A stretch of DNA of 64,000 bases, from contig NZ_JABSOD010000012.1 of NCBI RefSeq assembly GCF_013283795.1, forward strand, positions 1-64,000, given 5' to 3'. The stretch comes from Rheinheimera lutimaris. GTDB taxonomy: Bacteria; Pseudomonadota; Gammaproteobacteria; Enterobacterales; Alteromonadaceae. A model generated the notes under the pieces. It saw only the letters and a list, made by a program, of their open reading frames with translations. It made no database searches and was not told the DNA's origin. This document shows, one piece after another, positions 1 through 9,791 of the stretch (its first letter is position 1; each line of letters opens with the position of its first letter). Made by a program: the position numbers and the translations under genes.

Positions 1-129
1 TACTTTTGACGTCAGTTATTTTTAGGGGGTATTACCAATTAGCTGAGCACTGTTTAAATGAAAAATTTAAGGGTATTTTGCCTGGCGAGTGATTGCTTAG
101 TCGTCTATCTAATTAATTTACAAAGCTTT

Positions 130-318
130 CTATCGTAACGCTGCAAGCTGCCCTTCCAATCTACCAAATTCTCTTTGTAGCTCAGTGTAAGCATGTTCTT
201 CTACCTCTAATTGATCCACACGTTTCTGCATGGAGTCCAAGAGGCCAGTGAGTCGAGAGTGGTCAGCAACCAATTTTTCATTTTTTGCAGTCAACAACTC
301 GATTTGCGTTTCCCGCAT
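130..318 (-). CDS. Small coiled-coil protein, function unknown
   Basis: A 62-residue reading frame that is almost entirely a predicted coiled coil: leucines and other hydrophobics recur at heptad spacing among Glu, Lys, Gln and Arg from about residue 5 to the C-terminus. It has no signal peptide, cysteine or catalytic motif. Size and character recall short coiled-coil proteins such as SlyX or ZapB-like proteins, but I see no diagnostic motif and assign no function. The ribosome binding site upstream of the ATG is weak. It lies downstream of the methyltransferase gene on the same strand, about 100 bp away, so it could be the last gene of that cluster. Confidence 0.5.
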   Translation of the reverse strand: MRETQIELLTAKNEKLVADHSRLTGLLDSMQKRVDQLEVEEHAYTELQREFGRLEGQLAALR

Positions 319-422
319 TCTTAAAGGAATGAATCAACTGGGCGCTGCTGTCGGACAAATATTCAGCAGAGCGCAGCGTTAGCGTCATCTGTTAGCCGCA
401 ACTATCACTAGTGTTTACACCA

Positions 423-1175
423 TTAATTCTGTTGACTTAGCCTTAGCAAATTATCACAAATCACTGCTGCGGCGATGCCGACATTGAGTGATTCCGCTTC
501 ACCAAAGGCCGGGATGGTGATTTTGCGGCTGATAACCTGCTCTAAATCGCTGCTGATACCATTGGCTTCGTTACCCAGCACGATAAAGCCACCGGGTCGG
601 CTAAGTTGCAGCTGATGCACCGACTCACCACCCAGATAAGCACCGTACACCGGCAACGTGCTGTGTGCCAGCAGTGGCTGCAACGGTTGGTAATGCAGCT
701 GCACCCGTAAAAACGAGCCTTTGGCGGCGGCGATTACCTTGGGGTTGTAGCAATCGGCGGTGTCTAACGAGCAGACAATATGCTTAATGCCGTACCAGTC
801 GGCAATGCGGATAATAGTACCGAGATTACCCGGGTCGTTAATTTGATCCAGCACCAGCACAAAGCCGTGGCTATGTGGCACAAAATCGCTGTGCGCCGGC
901 ATTTTTACCACCGCCAGCGCGGCGTCGTTACTGGCAAAAGTACCTACTTTTACCAGCTCATCGGGGCTGCATTGTTGTACCAGAGCTGCTGCTTTAACCT
1001 GCTGTGGATATTGCTGCAGGAACTTTTCTGTGGCGAACACAGCATCAACCTGCCAGGTAGAGGCCAGTAGTTCTAATACCGCTTTTTCGCCTTCAACAAA
1101 AAACAGCTGTTCGGCTTTACGGTATTTTTTCTGCTGCAACGAGCGGATCAACTTGCTCCACTTTTGGCTGATCAT
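423..1175 (-). CDS. TrmH/SpoU-family RNA 2'-O-methyltransferase
   Basis: Predicted S-adenosylmethionine-dependent methyltransferase of the SPOUT (trefoil-knot) class, which 2'-O-methylates ribose in tRNA or rRNA. The 250 residues have an N-terminal substrate-binding domain (about 1-95) and a C-terminal catalytic domain with all three SpoU motifs: NDPGNLGT at 113-120 followed by an Arg, GNEANGI at 201-207, and IPAFGEAESLNV at 221-232. The exact RNA target cannot be read from the sequence. It lacks obvious features that would single out RlmB or TrmH itself. Its ATG overlaps the end of the upstream amidohydrolase gene by 4 bp, indicating translational coupling. The pairing is unusual for an RNA-modifying enzyme and probably reflects co-transcription rather than shared function. 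Confidence 0.88.
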   Translation of the reverse strand: MISQKWSKLIRSLQQKKYRKAEQLFFVEGEKAVLELLASTWQVDAVFATEKFLQQYPQQVKAAALVQQCSPDELVKVGTFASNDAALAVVKMPAHSDFVPHSHGFVLVLDQINDPGNLGTIIRIADWYGIKHIVCSLDTADCYNPKVIAAAKGSFLRVQLHYQPLQPLLAHSTLPVYGAYLGGESVHQLQLSRPGGFIVLGNEANGISSDLEQVISRKITIPAFGEAESLNVGIAAAVICDNLLRLSQQN

Positions 1176-2836
1176 TTAGTAAATACCTGCTTACCGTTAA
1201 CCCAGGTTTGCTCTACCTCTGTCTGCCACAGCTGCTGCGGCGGGATAGTATAAATATCGCGGTCTATCAGAATAAAATCGGCCCAGCTGCCCGGTGCTAG
1301 CGTGCCCATGCTATTTTCCTGAAAGGCACCGTAAGCGGCATCAACAGTAAAGGAGCGCAGCGCTTCGGTTAAGCTGAGTTTTTGCTCCGGCAGCCAACCG
1401 CCTTCGGGTTGGTTATCCTGGCTTTGCCGGGTAACCGAGGCATGCAGGCCGTGAAACACGTTGGCAAGCTCTACCGGAAAATCTGAACCGCCGACAATAA
1501 TGCTGCCCTGATCGACAAAGCTGCGCCAGGCATAGGCACCACGCAGGCGGGCTACACCTAAGCGATCGCCGGCCATGTTTTTATCTGAAGTAGCATGCAC
1601 TGCCTGCATGGCGGGTAACACATGCAGTTTGGCAAAACGCGGAATGTCTTTTGGCGAGACAATTTGCGCATGTTCAATCCGGTGCCGGCTGGCGGCGCGT
1701 TTATCTTCCGGCACCAGCTGTTCAAAGCGGTCCAGTGCTAAACGGTTAGCTAAATCGCCGATGGCATGCACATTGGTTTGAAAGCCGGCATCGATGGTCA
1801 TTTGCATAATTTGCGTCAGTTTATCCGGCTGGGTAACCAACAGGCCTTTTTGCGAAGGCTGGTCGCTGTAGGGCTCTATTAAAGCGGCGCCGCGGCTGCC
1901 CAGGGCGCCGTCACCGTAGATTTTAACCGAACGGATATCGAGAAAATCTGTCGGGTCGTCAACAATGCCCTTTGCCAGCCACTCTGGTAGCTGCGGGTCG
2001 CGCGCCGATAGCATGGGGTAGATACGCAGTGGCAGTTTTTGCTCTGCCGCCAGTTGCTGAAACAGCTTAACGGTGTCGGTGTCTACGCCGGCGTCATGTA
2101 CGCTGGTAATACCCAGCGCCAGTAAGTGGGAAAACGCTACATTTAACGCACGGCGCTGGGCGTTTTCATCGGCAGGCGGAATATGTTGCTCTACTAAGGC
2201 CATGGCGTTGTCTATTAACACCCCGGTCGGGTTGCCTTTGCTGTCGCGGATAATCTCGCCGCCCGGTGGGTCTATGCTGTCTTTGGTAATACCGGCCAGC
2301 GCCAGCGCTTTGCTGTTGGCCCAGCCGGCGTGCGCGTCGACCCGCTCCAGATAAACCGGTTTGTCGTTCACCGCTTCATCCAGTAGTGCGGTAGTAGGAA
2401 ACTGCTTGGTCGGCCACAATACCTGGTTCCAGCCGCGACCGATAATCCAGGGCGCGTCTTTATTGGCCTTGGCAAACTGTGCTACCCGGTTTACTGCATC
2501 TTGCTCGCTGTCACTGCCGCGCAGCTCTGCTACCGCTAAATATTGCCCCAAGCCTAGCACATGGCCGTGGCCGTCGATTAAACCCGGCAATACGGTTTTA
2601 CCCTTGCCGCTAAGCTGTTTCGCCTGCGGGTACTGCTGTACTAAGCTTGTATCGCCGCGTGCCAGTACTTTGCCGCTGGCGTCGTCAAATACCAGCACAC
2701 TGAATTGCTGCAGCTGGCGCTCGGTGTCAAAGCCGTAGCCTTTGATATCTGACAGTACAACGGGGGCGGCGCTAACACTGTTGGTAAAAAGGCTGCAGGT
2801 AAATAACGCACAAGCTAAACTGGCAAAGCGCAACAT
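1172..2836 (-). CDS. Exported amidohydrolase, YtcJ/amidohydrolase-3 family
   Basis: Metal-dependent hydrolase of the amidohydrolase superfamily, probably periplasmic or lipid-associated; the substrate is unknown. From the chosen start it has 554 residues: a signal peptide (about 1-23, cleavage after Val-Ser-Ala), the HxH metal ligands at His90/His92, a probable carboxylated Lys305 in SVKIYGDGALGS, His357 in NVHAIGD, His388 in RIEHAQ and Asp452 in GGSDFP. All expected binuclear-site residues are present. A longer frame begins at 2914 and overlaps the upstream gene by 4 bp, but its extra 26 residues are basic and precede the signal peptide, so the ATG at 2836 is preferred. A GGGG sequence lies about 9 bases upstream of it. 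Confidence 0.85.
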   Translation of the reverse strand: MLRFASLACALFTCSLFTNSVSAAPVVLSDIKGYGFDTERQLQQFSVLVFDDASGKVLARGDTSLVQQYPQAKQLSGKGKTVLPGLIDGHGHVLGLGQYLAVAELRGSDSEQDAVNRVAQFAKANKDAPWIIGRGWNQVLWPTKQFPTTALLDEAVNDKPVYLERVDAHAGWANSKALALAGITKDSIDPPGGEIIRDSKGNPTGVLIDNAMALVEQHIPPADENAQRRALNVAFSHLLALGITSVHDAGVDTDTVKLFQQLAAEQKLPLRIYPMLSARDPQLPEWLAKGIVDDPTDFLDIRSVKIYGDGALGSRGAALIEPYSDQPSQKGLLVTQPDKLTQIMQMTIDAGFQTNVHAIGDLANRLALDRFEQLVPEDKRAASRHRIEHAQIVSPKDIPRFAKLHVLPAMQAVHATSDKNMAGDRLGVARLRGAYAWRSFVDQGSIIVGGSDFPVELANVFHGLHASVTRQSQDNQPEGGWLPEQKLSLTEALRSFTVDAAYGAFQENSMGTLAPGSWADFILIDRDIYTIPPQQLWQTEVEQTWVNGKQVFTK

Positions 2837-2910
2837 AAGGTATTGTCCCCGTTTGGTTTTGCTGCCAACTATAGCAATAAAACAGCGCCGGCGGAATCCG
2901 GCGCTGTGGG

Positions 2911-3957
2911 TCAATCGGTGAGTTGCTGTGTTGCCTGCTCTATACGCTCGCGCGTATCGGGGTGGGAGCTGAGGTATTTTAACAAGCTGGCGGAAGCGTC
3001 ATCGCTATCGCCGTGTTCGCTTAACAGTGCTGTCATGGCATCGGCAAAAGCAGAGGGTGACTTACCCAAAGCTTTCAGTTGCTGCAAGGCAAATTGATCG
3101 GCTTCGCGTTCCATATCACGCGAAAAGGCACTTTGCAGCAACGCAGAGCCCGAACCCAGCACCAGATCGGCAATGCCTTCAGGGTCGCCAAACAGAATGC
3201 CAAACACCAAAGCGGCGCCCAATGACTGTGCCACTAAACGCACGCTATGCTGGCCTTCAACATGGCCGATCTCATGCAACAATACCGCCAGTAATGCGTC
3301 CGGTTTGTCGTGCAGTAGTTTCACCAGGTCATCGGTTACTACGACAGTGCCGTCGGGCAGGGCAAAGGCATTAGCTCCGAAGAAATCTGATTTATACAGG
3401 TACAACTTATAGTTGCTCTGTTGCAAAGGTAGCTGCTGCAATGCCATTTGCCAGTGGTACTGCACAGCCGCCTGTTCTGGGGCCGCTAACTCTGTAGGCT
3501 GCAGCACGGTTTTTTGCAAGCTATAGAAGGTTTGTTGGCCCATTTGCTGCTTTACGCTGTCAGGTACCAGCGGCACGGCGGCAACGGCCAGCATGGGCAT
3601 CGCATACACAATAATCCACCACAGCAACAGCGGTGATAACACAATGGCAGCCAGAATAGACAACTTTTGGCTTTCCAGCCAGGCGGCCATTTTGGCTTTG
3701 CTGCTAAGTTGTGGCCAACGAAAGCCGGCGTCATCCGGCACAAATACTGCGCCGTCACGTAGCTGCAGTTCAACCGCTAAACCAGGCAGTACTGTACCAA
3801 AGCGGTAATCATCCGCGGCAGCATTGCAAAGACTACGCTTGTCTGTTGCACTGATGATATTAAGCCGCCCGGTCGGGCTGATCTCGGCCACAGCAGCATA
3901 TAAGGTGCTGCTGGCGGCTTGATGGAATTGCCCGGTAACCCGGTGGCTGCCCGGCAT
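2911..3957 (-). CDS. Membrane-bound M48-family zinc metallopeptidase
   Basis: Predicted zinc endopeptidase of the M48 (Ste24/HtpX/BepA-like) family. The 348 residues begin with a small N-terminal domain (about 1-85) found in peptidases paired with DUF898 proteins. A membrane segment follows (about 98-130), then the catalytic domain with HEIGH at 228-232 and the third ligand in EREAD at 283-287. A second hydrophobic stretch (about 243-257) lies between them. The gene overlaps the stop of the upstream DUF898 gene by one base, so the two are almost certainly co-translated and may work as a membrane pair. A role in envelope protein quality control is inference by analogy with other M48 proteins. 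Confidence 0.88.
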   Translation of the reverse strand: MPGSHRVTGQFHQAASSTLYAAVAEISPTGRLNIISATDKRSLCNAAADDYRFGTVLPGLAVELQLRDGAVFVPDDAGFRWPQLSSKAKMAAWLESQKLSILAAIVLSPLLLWWIIVYAMPMLAVAAVPLVPDSVKQQMGQQTFYSLQKTVLQPTELAAPEQAAVQYHWQMALQQLPLQQSNYKLYLYKSDFFGANAFALPDGTVVVTDDLVKLLHDKPDALLAVLLHEIGHVEGQHSVRLVAQSLGAALVFGILFGDPEGIADLVLGSGSALLQSAFSRDMEREADQFALQQLKALGKSPSAFADAMTALLSEHGDSDDASASLLKYLSSHPDTRERIEQATQQLTD

Positions 3958-5042
3958 CAGGCTAACGACACATCTATATCAAATAAACCGACAGCTTCTT
4001 CGCCAAAGGCGTTGCCGTCTTGCTGTGCCTGGTCGGCCAAAGTGTCGGCTTGCGGGTATACAGCAACAGTGGTAACAGAGGCCAGATAGGCGGCTTTGCG
4101 AATTTTCGCCCATGGGTATGCCAGACCTAAAGTAACCACAATGGCCAGTAAATTGGTGAAGGTTAACCATAAAAACGGCATTACCCGTGCTTCAGATTTT
4201 AGTTTGGCAATTTCCGGCAGCTCAGTGTTATCAAACAAATGGTTGCGGATCATGGTTTGATAAATGGCACCGCTCATGGCGAATACCAAAAAATACAGCA
4301 CAAAAAATAACACGGTAGAAAGGCCAAACACACCGTTTATACCGCTGTCGGTGCCAAATGCGGTGGCGCCAACGGCTAAAGCAGAAATAACGCTGAAGGC
4401 AATAACGACACAAACAACTGCAGCGATAGTCACCAGAGCGGCAATGTAGTAGTTGCCGGTTTCAGTGTTTACCTGAAATTTTTTACCACCATAACTGATG
4501 TTACCGTACACAAACTGGTCAATACGTTTCAGTACCCATGGCATAGCTAAATACAGGGTAAATACCGCCAGCACCGGCAGCAATACAAAATGTTTAAATG
4601 CGTTGCCATAGTCACCGTTAAATGCAAAGCGCACATTACGATAGCTGGTCATACGCATATTGAATTTTAAACTTTGTACAATCAGCCAGGGCGAGGCTAT
4701 TAACAGCGCTAATGCCAGCAGTAAGGCCAATGCAGGAGAAACGGCAGATAATACAAAAAACAAAGCAAATACGATTACCGCAACAATACGGCCTTTTAAA
4801 ATTTGCATTGGAGTAGCCAGATAACGAAAAGGTTGGTTCTCTATCCGGGTATGGCCATAAAAGTATTGGTTGGTGCGCACCTTAGCCCAGGCACTGTAAA
4901 TACCCAGCGTCACGATACTAAGTAATAAATTAACCATCCAAATACCAAAAAACTCACCGGCTTTACCGCTGAATGCCACTTTGCCAAGACGGGCAGGGGC
5001 TTGTTGCGGCAATGATGTGTCGGTGTTGAAAGCATTTTCCAT
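3957..5042 (-). CDS. DUF898 (YjgN-family) multispanning membrane protein
   Basis: A 361-residue inner-membrane protein with two internally similar halves. Each has a region with an FxGKxGEFFGIWMVNLLL-like or FLWLTFTNLLAIV-like helix leading to an YSAWAK/YPWAKIR motif, which is characteristic of DUF898/YjgN. About seven to eight hydrophobic segments can be seen. The biochemical function of the family is unknown. The next gene, a membrane M48 peptidase, overlaps its stop by one base, a partnership often seen for DUF898 proteins. Upstream lies a fumarase gene on the same strand that ends in a strong terminator, so this gene starts its own transcription unit from the AT-rich stretch around 5043-5140. 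Confidence 0.85.
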   Translation of the reverse strand: MENAFNTDTSLPQQAPARLGKVAFSGKAGEFFGIWMVNLLLSIVTLGIYSAWAKVRTNQYFYGHTRIENQPFRYLATPMQILKGRIVAVIVFALFFVLSAVSPALALLLALALLIASPWLIVQSLKFNMRMTSYRNVRFAFNGDYGNAFKHFVLLPVLAVFTLYLAMPWVLKRIDQFVYGNISYGGKKFQVNTETGNYYIAALVTIAAVVCVVIAFSVISALAVGATAFGTDSGINGVFGLSTVLFFVLYFLVFAMSGAIYQTMIRNHLFDNTELPEIAKLKSEARVMPFLWLTFTNLLAIVVTLGLAYPWAKIRKAAYLASVTTVAVYPQADTLADQAQQDGNAFGEEAVGLFDIDVSLA

Positions 5043-5140
5043 ATATAGTACAGCCTTATTGTTATGTATGTGTAAAATAAAGGCGGCATTATAATCAGTT
5101 AACTTGATTTTTTTAAAACTATTTTTAGTTTGTTTTTAAC

Positions 5141-5180
5141 AAAAGTGTGGCGCAAATTGAATAATCTATTGCGCCACACC
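5141..5180 (-). terminator. Rho-independent terminator of fumC
   Basis: A perfect 11-bp inverted repeat (5145-5155 with 5169-5179, arms GTGTGGCGCAA/TTGCGCCACAC) has a 13-nt loop. It is followed on the minus strand by TTTTGTT. It sits about 95 bp past the fumC stop and separates fumC from the DUF898 operon. Confidence 0.8.
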
Positions 5181-5273
5181 GCATAACCTGACCTAAGCAT
5201 ATGAGCATGTCCGGCGTGCAGGTTGCGACGTCGGTGCATGTTACCCGGTCGATATCGCCCGTAAAAACCGGGC

Positions 5274-6653
5274 TTAACCAACATTACCGCCCTGACACAA
5301 TCTGGCCGGGTCCAGCAGTTGCTCCAGTTCGCTGCGGCTATAGCTGGTGTGCTCCAGCGCAACATCCAGTACCGGCCTTTGTTGCTTATAGGCCTGCTTG
5401 GCGATCTCCGCGGCTTTGGCATAGCCAATCAGCGGGTTTAGTGCGGTTACCAAAATAGGGTTTAACGCCAGCGCTTTGCTGATATTGTCTTCCAGTACCG
5501 TAAAATCACGGATGGCCTGATCGGCCAGGGCAGTGCAACCATTGGCAAGTAATTCAATACTTTGCAGCAGGTTATAGGCAATCACCGGCAGCATGACATT
5601 CAATTCAAAGTTACCGGACTGGCCGGCCAGCGTAATGGTAGCGTCGTTACCCACTACCTGAGCGCACAGCATGGCAACGGCTTCAGGGATCACCGGATTT
5701 ACTTTGCCCGGCATAATAGATGAGCCGGGTTGTAACGCCGGCAAGGCAATCTCACCCAGCCCGGCCAGCGGACCGGAATTCATCCAGCGTAAATCGTTGC
5801 TGATTTTCAGCAGGCTTACCGCCAGGGTTTTCAGGGCGCCGGAAGCGGCAACTGCGCTGTCTTGTGAGCTGATAGCACTGAAAAAGTTATCGGCCGGATG
5901 AAATGCCAGCCCGGTGTTGTCGCTGAGTTGCCGGCAAAACAGGGCGGCAAAGCGCGGGTCGGCGTTAATACCACTGCCAACCGCTGTGCCACCTTGCGCC
6001 AGTGCCTGCAGTTGTTGCAGTTGTTGTTGCAAGCCATGTTCTGTCTGTGCCAATTGTGCTTGCCAGCCGCCCAGCACCTGGCTGAAGCTTACCGGCATAG
6101 CATCCATTAAGTGGGTGCGGCCGGTTTTAACAATATGGCCAATTTGCTGGCTTTTACTCACCAGCACCATTTGCAGATGCTGCAGCGCCGGCAACAGTTG
6201 TTGCTGAATTGCCAGCGCTGCGCTGACATGAATGGCGCTGGGGACAGTATCGTTGCTGCTTTGCCCCAGATTAACATGATCATTCGGGTTTACTGTCTTG
6301 CCAAGCTGACGGCCGGCGAGCGTGGCCAGTACTTCATTCACATTCATATTGCTGCTGGTAGCTGAGCCGGTTTGAAACACATCTAACGGATATTGCTGCA
6401 TGTCGGTTTCAGCCAATTGTGCATCAGCGGCGTGGCTTATCGCTGTAGCAATGTTGGCCTCAAGTAAGCCCAGTTGCTGGTTGGCAGAGGCTGCGGCTTT
6501 TTTAATTTGCAGTAAGGCCTGAATAAAACCCCGTGGTAGTTTGAGGCTGCTAAGGCGGAAATTTTGCACTGCACGCTGTGTTTGCGCCTGGTACAGTGCC
6601 GAAACCGGTACCTGTAACTCCCCCATGCTGTCATGTTCAGTGCGGGTTTTCAT
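5274..6653 (-). CDS. fumC: Fumarate hydratase, class II
   Basis: Catalyses the reversible hydration of fumarate to L-malate in the TCA cycle; the class II enzyme is a cytoplasmic, iron-free homotetramer. The 459-residue length is usual. Visible signatures are the N-terminal EHDSMGELQVP, TGSATSSNMNVNEVLA (about 95-110), GQSSND (130-135), the GRTHLMDAMP loop with the catalytic-site His181, and the superfamily signature GSSIMPGKVNP at 310-320, which carries the catalytic serine. The asparagine-rich active-site segments favour fumarase over argininosuccinate lyase, adenylosuccinate lyase or aspartase. It is a single-gene unit divergent from the Mrp operon, with its own terminator. Class II fumarases are often induced when iron is limiting or under oxidative stress; no such operator is evident here. 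Confidence 0.92.
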   Translation of the reverse strand: MKTRTEHDSMGELQVPVSALYQAQTQRAVQNFRLSSLKLPRGFIQALLQIKKAAASANQQLGLLEANIATAISHAADAQLAETDMQQYPLDVFQTGSATSSNMNVNEVLATLAGRQLGKTVNPNDHVNLGQSSNDTVPSAIHVSAALAIQQQLLPALQHLQMVLVSKSQQIGHIVKTGRTHLMDAMPVSFSQVLGGWQAQLAQTEHGLQQQLQQLQALAQGGTAVGSGINADPRFAALFCRQLSDNTGLAFHPADNFFSAISSQDSAVAASGALKTLAVSLLKISNDLRWMNSGPLAGLGEIALPALQPGSSIMPGKVNPVIPEAVAMLCAQVVGNDATITLAGQSGNFELNVMLPVIAYNLLQSIELLANGCTALADQAIRDFTVLEDNISKALALNPILVTALNPLIGYAKAAEIAKQAYKQQRPVLDVALEHTSYSRSELEQLLDPARLCQGGNVG

Positions 6654-6995
6654 AACAACTCCTTAGTGTTGTGGTGTAATCTTGCTATTAGTTGTACTTG
6701 CTTTAGGGCAATGTTGCCAGTTTAGCGATGCGATAAAGTGGTTGTTCAGCAAGGTGAAACTGTACAGCTAACAGCGTGCTGTGAGGCAGGATAAATGGAC
6801 TTTTGCGGCGAATCCCAGTATAAATAACGCCACAATAACTAATAAGCTGATTATTTCTACCCGCCCATGTTGCAAAGGCTATACGTCTTCTATGCTTAGT
6901 TAACTGCCTTTGGATATCAACAACTTAATCTTTAAGATAAGTCGGGCACACTAAGCTTGTGACAAGAATTATTTTAATAAGGATACGCGACAGCT
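6654..6995. other. Divergent intergenic region, fumC / mnhA
   Basis: 342 bases without a gene, holding the promoters of fumC (leftward) and the Mrp operon (rightward). It is AT-rich toward the mnhA side. An imperfect palindrome runs across roughly 6926-6945 (ACTTAATCTTTAAGATAAGT). I could not identify a convincing -35/-10 pair for either gene. The mnhA ribosome binding site (AAGGA) is about 11 bases from its ATG, which is rather far. Confidence 0.5.
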
Positions 6996-9791
6996 ATGAC
7001 ACTTTTGTGGATTTTACTTCTGCCGCTGCTGGGGGCTTTGGTGCCGGTGCTTACTGCTAAGTGGAACCGCAGTGCCTGTGCCCTTGCCACTGCTATACCA
7101 CCGGCGTTAGCGCTGATGCTGTTGCTGTATCATGCTGAAACCATACTGGCCGGCGAAAGCCTGCGGTTTTTCCTGCAGTGGATACCGTTGTTGGGGTTAG
7201 ATATTGTGATCCGCCTCGATGGTTTGGCGTTTTTATTCAGTTTGCTGATCTTAGGTATTGGCCTGTTAATTATTCTGTATGCGCGCTATTACCTGTCTGA
7301 GCGTGATTCTATGCCGCGCTTTTATGCCTACCTTATGCTGTTTATGACGGCAATGCTGGGCATAGTGCTGTCCGGCAATTTGCTGCAATTGTGGCTGTTT
7401 TGGGAGCTGACCAGTATCAGCTCGTTTTTGCTGATCAGTTTCTGGTGGCATAAAGCAGAGGCTCGCCGCGGCGCGCGTATGGCATTAACGGTAACCGGTG
7501 CCGGTGGTCTGGCATTGCTGGCGGCGTTTTTGTTGCTTGGTGAGATTGTCGGCAGCTATGACCTGGAGATAGTGCTGGCCAGTACTGATATTATTCAGCA
7601 GCACGCCTGGTACCCGCTGCTGTTGGTGCTGTTTTTGTTGGGCTGTTTTACCAAATCGGCGCAATTCCCGTTCCATTTCTGGCTGCCTAATGCCATGGCA
7701 GCGCCAACGCCGGTAAGTGCTTACTTACACTCGGCTACTATGGTAAAGGCGGGTATCTTTTTGCTGGCGCGGTTTTATCCGGCGCTATCCGGCACCGAGC
7801 TGTGGTTTATTCTGGTTAGTTTAACCGGGTTGGCAACCCTGTTAGTCGGTGCCTATCTGGCGCTGTTTAAGCATGACTTAAAAGGCTTGTTGGCGTATTC
7901 CACTATCAGTCACCTGGGTTTAATTACCTTGTTATTTGGTTTAGGCAGCGACTTGGCGGCTGTGGCCGGGGTGTTTCATATTATTAATCACGCCACCTTT
8001 AAAGCGTCGTTATTTATGGCCGCCGGTATTATTGATCACGAGTCGGGCTCGCGCGATATGCGCAAACTTAATGGTTTATGGCAATTTATGCCGATAACCG
8101 CCACCCTGGCGATGGTTGCGGCAGCTGCGATGGCCGGCGTGCCGTTACTGAACGGCTTTTTATCAAAAGAAATGTTTTTTGCCGAAACCCTGCATCAGCA
8201 TTTACTCGGTTCGTTGTCCTGGGTAATACCAGTGCTGGCGACTGTGGCTGCGGTGTTTTCGGTGGCTTATTCGATGCGGTTTATTCACGACGTGTTTTTT
8301 AACGGTCAGCCCAAAGGCCTTACAAAAACACCGCATGAGCCGCCGCGTTATATGCGGGTGCCGGTAGAAGTATTGGTAGCCTTGTGTATTTTGGTCGGTA
8401 TTTTCCCGGGTTATATCGTTGGCGACTTGTTGCATGCGGCATCAGCTGCGGTATTGGGTGGCGAGGTACCAGAGTACAGTCTCGCTATCTGGCATGGTAT
8501 TAACTTGCCGCTGCTGATGAGTGTGCTGGCGCTTGCCGGCGGTACGCTGATTTATGTCAATCGTAAACATTTGTTCGACTTTCAGAATTCATTACCGGAT
8601 TTTGATGCGCTGAACAGTTTTGAAAGCGGGATAAAAAAGTTTGCCGCCCGGTGTGAGCAGCTGTATGACTGGCTGGATAATGGCTCATTGCAACGCTATA
8701 TGACCTTGTTGTTATGTGCATTTATTGTATTAGCCGGCATGCCGTTGCTAAGCCTGGATACGCTGTGGGGCGGGCGCGATGAACTGGCGGTGGATGCCGT
8801 AAATGCTGCCGGCGCAGCTATGTTACTGATTGCAGCCTTTGCTACGGTGATTTGGCATCGCAAACGGGTTATCGCCTTGCTGATGATTTCAGTAGTAGGC
8901 TTAATGGTGTCTATTGCCTTTACGCGGTTTTCGGCGCCGGATTTAGCGTTGACACAACTGTCGGTAGAAGTGGTTACCATTATTCTTTTAATGCTGGCGC
9001 TATTCTTTTTACCGCATAAAACGCCGAAGCAATCGGAAGCATCGCGGGTAGTGCGTGATATCAGTATTGCCAGCATGGTGGGAGTGATTGTCGGTAGCTT
9101 AAGTTATGCCCTGATGACGCGACCGTTCAGTACCATTTCAGACTTTTTTATTGCCAATGCTAAAACCGGCGGTGGTGGCACCAATGTGGTTAACGTCATC
9201 CTGGTCGACTTCCGTGGCTTTGATACGCTGGGCGAAATTACGGTATTGGGTATAGCCTCATTGGGTATCTTTAAGTTATTGACCCGTATCCCGTTGTTTA
9301 AACCCAGCAGTGATGGTGACGGCCGGCCCTGGGCTGTTGAGCGCCATTCATTATTATTGTCTACCGTGTCACAAAGCCTGTTGCCTCTGGCGATTATGGT
9401 GTCGGTGTATATTTTCTTCCGCGGCCACAACTTACCGGGCGGCGGCTTTATTGCCGGCCTGGTTACTGCGGTGGCGATTATTCTGCAGTATATCGCTCAG
9501 GGTGTTGACTGGGTGAAAGCACGGATGAACGTAGAATACCAGCGTGTGGTTGCAGTAGGCTTGTTGATAGCGTTATTTACCGGTATCGCCAGTTGGTTGT
9601 TTAACCGGCCGTTTTTAACCTCCTGGTTTGATTATTTTGATATTCCGCTGCTGGGTAAAATTGAATTGGCCAGTGCAATTGCCTTTGATCTTGGTGTGTA
9701 TGTCACCGTAGTAGGCTCTACGCTGCTTATTCTGGCCAGTTTAGGCAAGATGACCACCAGCCATCGTCCTGTGCATAAGGAGTCGATTTAA
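6996..9791 (+). CDS. mnhA: Na+/H+ antiporter subunit A, fused A-B type
   Basis: Largest subunit of the Mrp (Mnh/Pha) multisubunit cation/proton antiporter, an inner-membrane complex related to respiratory complex I that exports Na+ in exchange for protons. The 931 residues comprise an NuoL/ND5-like proton-channel part (about 1-560), with the conserved [13 protein letters not shown] and [33 protein letters not shown] regions. A C-terminal MrpB-like part (about 600-920) includes [16 protein letters not shown]. No separate mnhB follows, so A and B are fused as in Pseudomonas and Vibrio operons. It is the first gene of a six-gene operon with overlapping stops and starts. The operon implies tolerance of sodium or alkaline conditions. 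Confidence 0.93.
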   Translation: MTLLWILLLPLLGALVPVLTAKWNRSACALATAIPPALALMLLLYHAETILAGESLRFFLQWIPLLGLDIVIRLDGLAFLFSLLILGIGLLIILYARYYLSERDSMPRFYAYLMLFMTAMLGIVLSGNLLQLWLFWELTSISSFLLISFWWHKAEARRGARMALTVTGAGGLALLAAFLLLGEIVGSYDLEIVLASTDIIQQHAWYPLLLVLFLLGCFTKSAQFPFHFWLPNAMAAPTPVSAYLHSATMVKAGIFLLARFYPALSGTELWFILVSLTGLATLLVGAYLALFKHDLKGLLAYSTISHLGLITLLFGLGSDLAAVAGVFHIINHATFKASLFMAAGIIDHESGSRDMRKLNGLWQFMPITATLAMVAAAAMAGVPLLNGFLSKEMFFAETLHQHLLGSLSWVIPVLATVAAVFSVAYSMRFIHDVFFNGQPKGLTKTPHEPPRYMRVPVEVLVALCILVGIFPGYIVGDLLHAASAAVLGGEVPEYSLAIWHGINLPLLMSVLALAGGTLIYVNRKHLFDFQNSLPDFDALNSFESGIKKFAARCEQLYDWLDNGSLQRYMTLLLCAFIVLAGMPLLSLDTLWGGRDELAVDAVNAAGAAMLLIAAFATVIWHRKRVIALLMISVVGLMVSIAFTRFSAPDLALTQLSVEVVTIILLMLALFFLPHKTPKQSEASRVVRDISIASMVGVIVGSLSYALMTRPFSTISDFFIANAKTGGGGTNVVNVILVDFRGFDTLGEITVLGIASLGIFKLLTRIPLFKPSSDGDGRPWAVERHSLLLSTVSQSLLPLAIMVSVYIFFRGHNLPGGGFIAGLVTAVAIILQYIAQGVDWVKARMNVEYQRVVAVGLLIALFTGIASWLFNRPFLTSWFDYFDIPLLGKIELASAIAFDLGVYVTVVGSTLLILASLGKMTTSHRPVHKESI

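Noticed and set aside
2837-2914. 26-residue N-terminal extension of the amidohydrolase
   Set aside because: It would place a basic segment before an otherwise classic signal peptide; the inner ATG is more likely although the 4-bp overlap with the peptidase gene is tempting.
5099-5428. 109-residue minus-strand ORF overlapping the fumC end
   Set aside because: It runs through the fumC terminator and out of frame with fumC; no start signal or family match.
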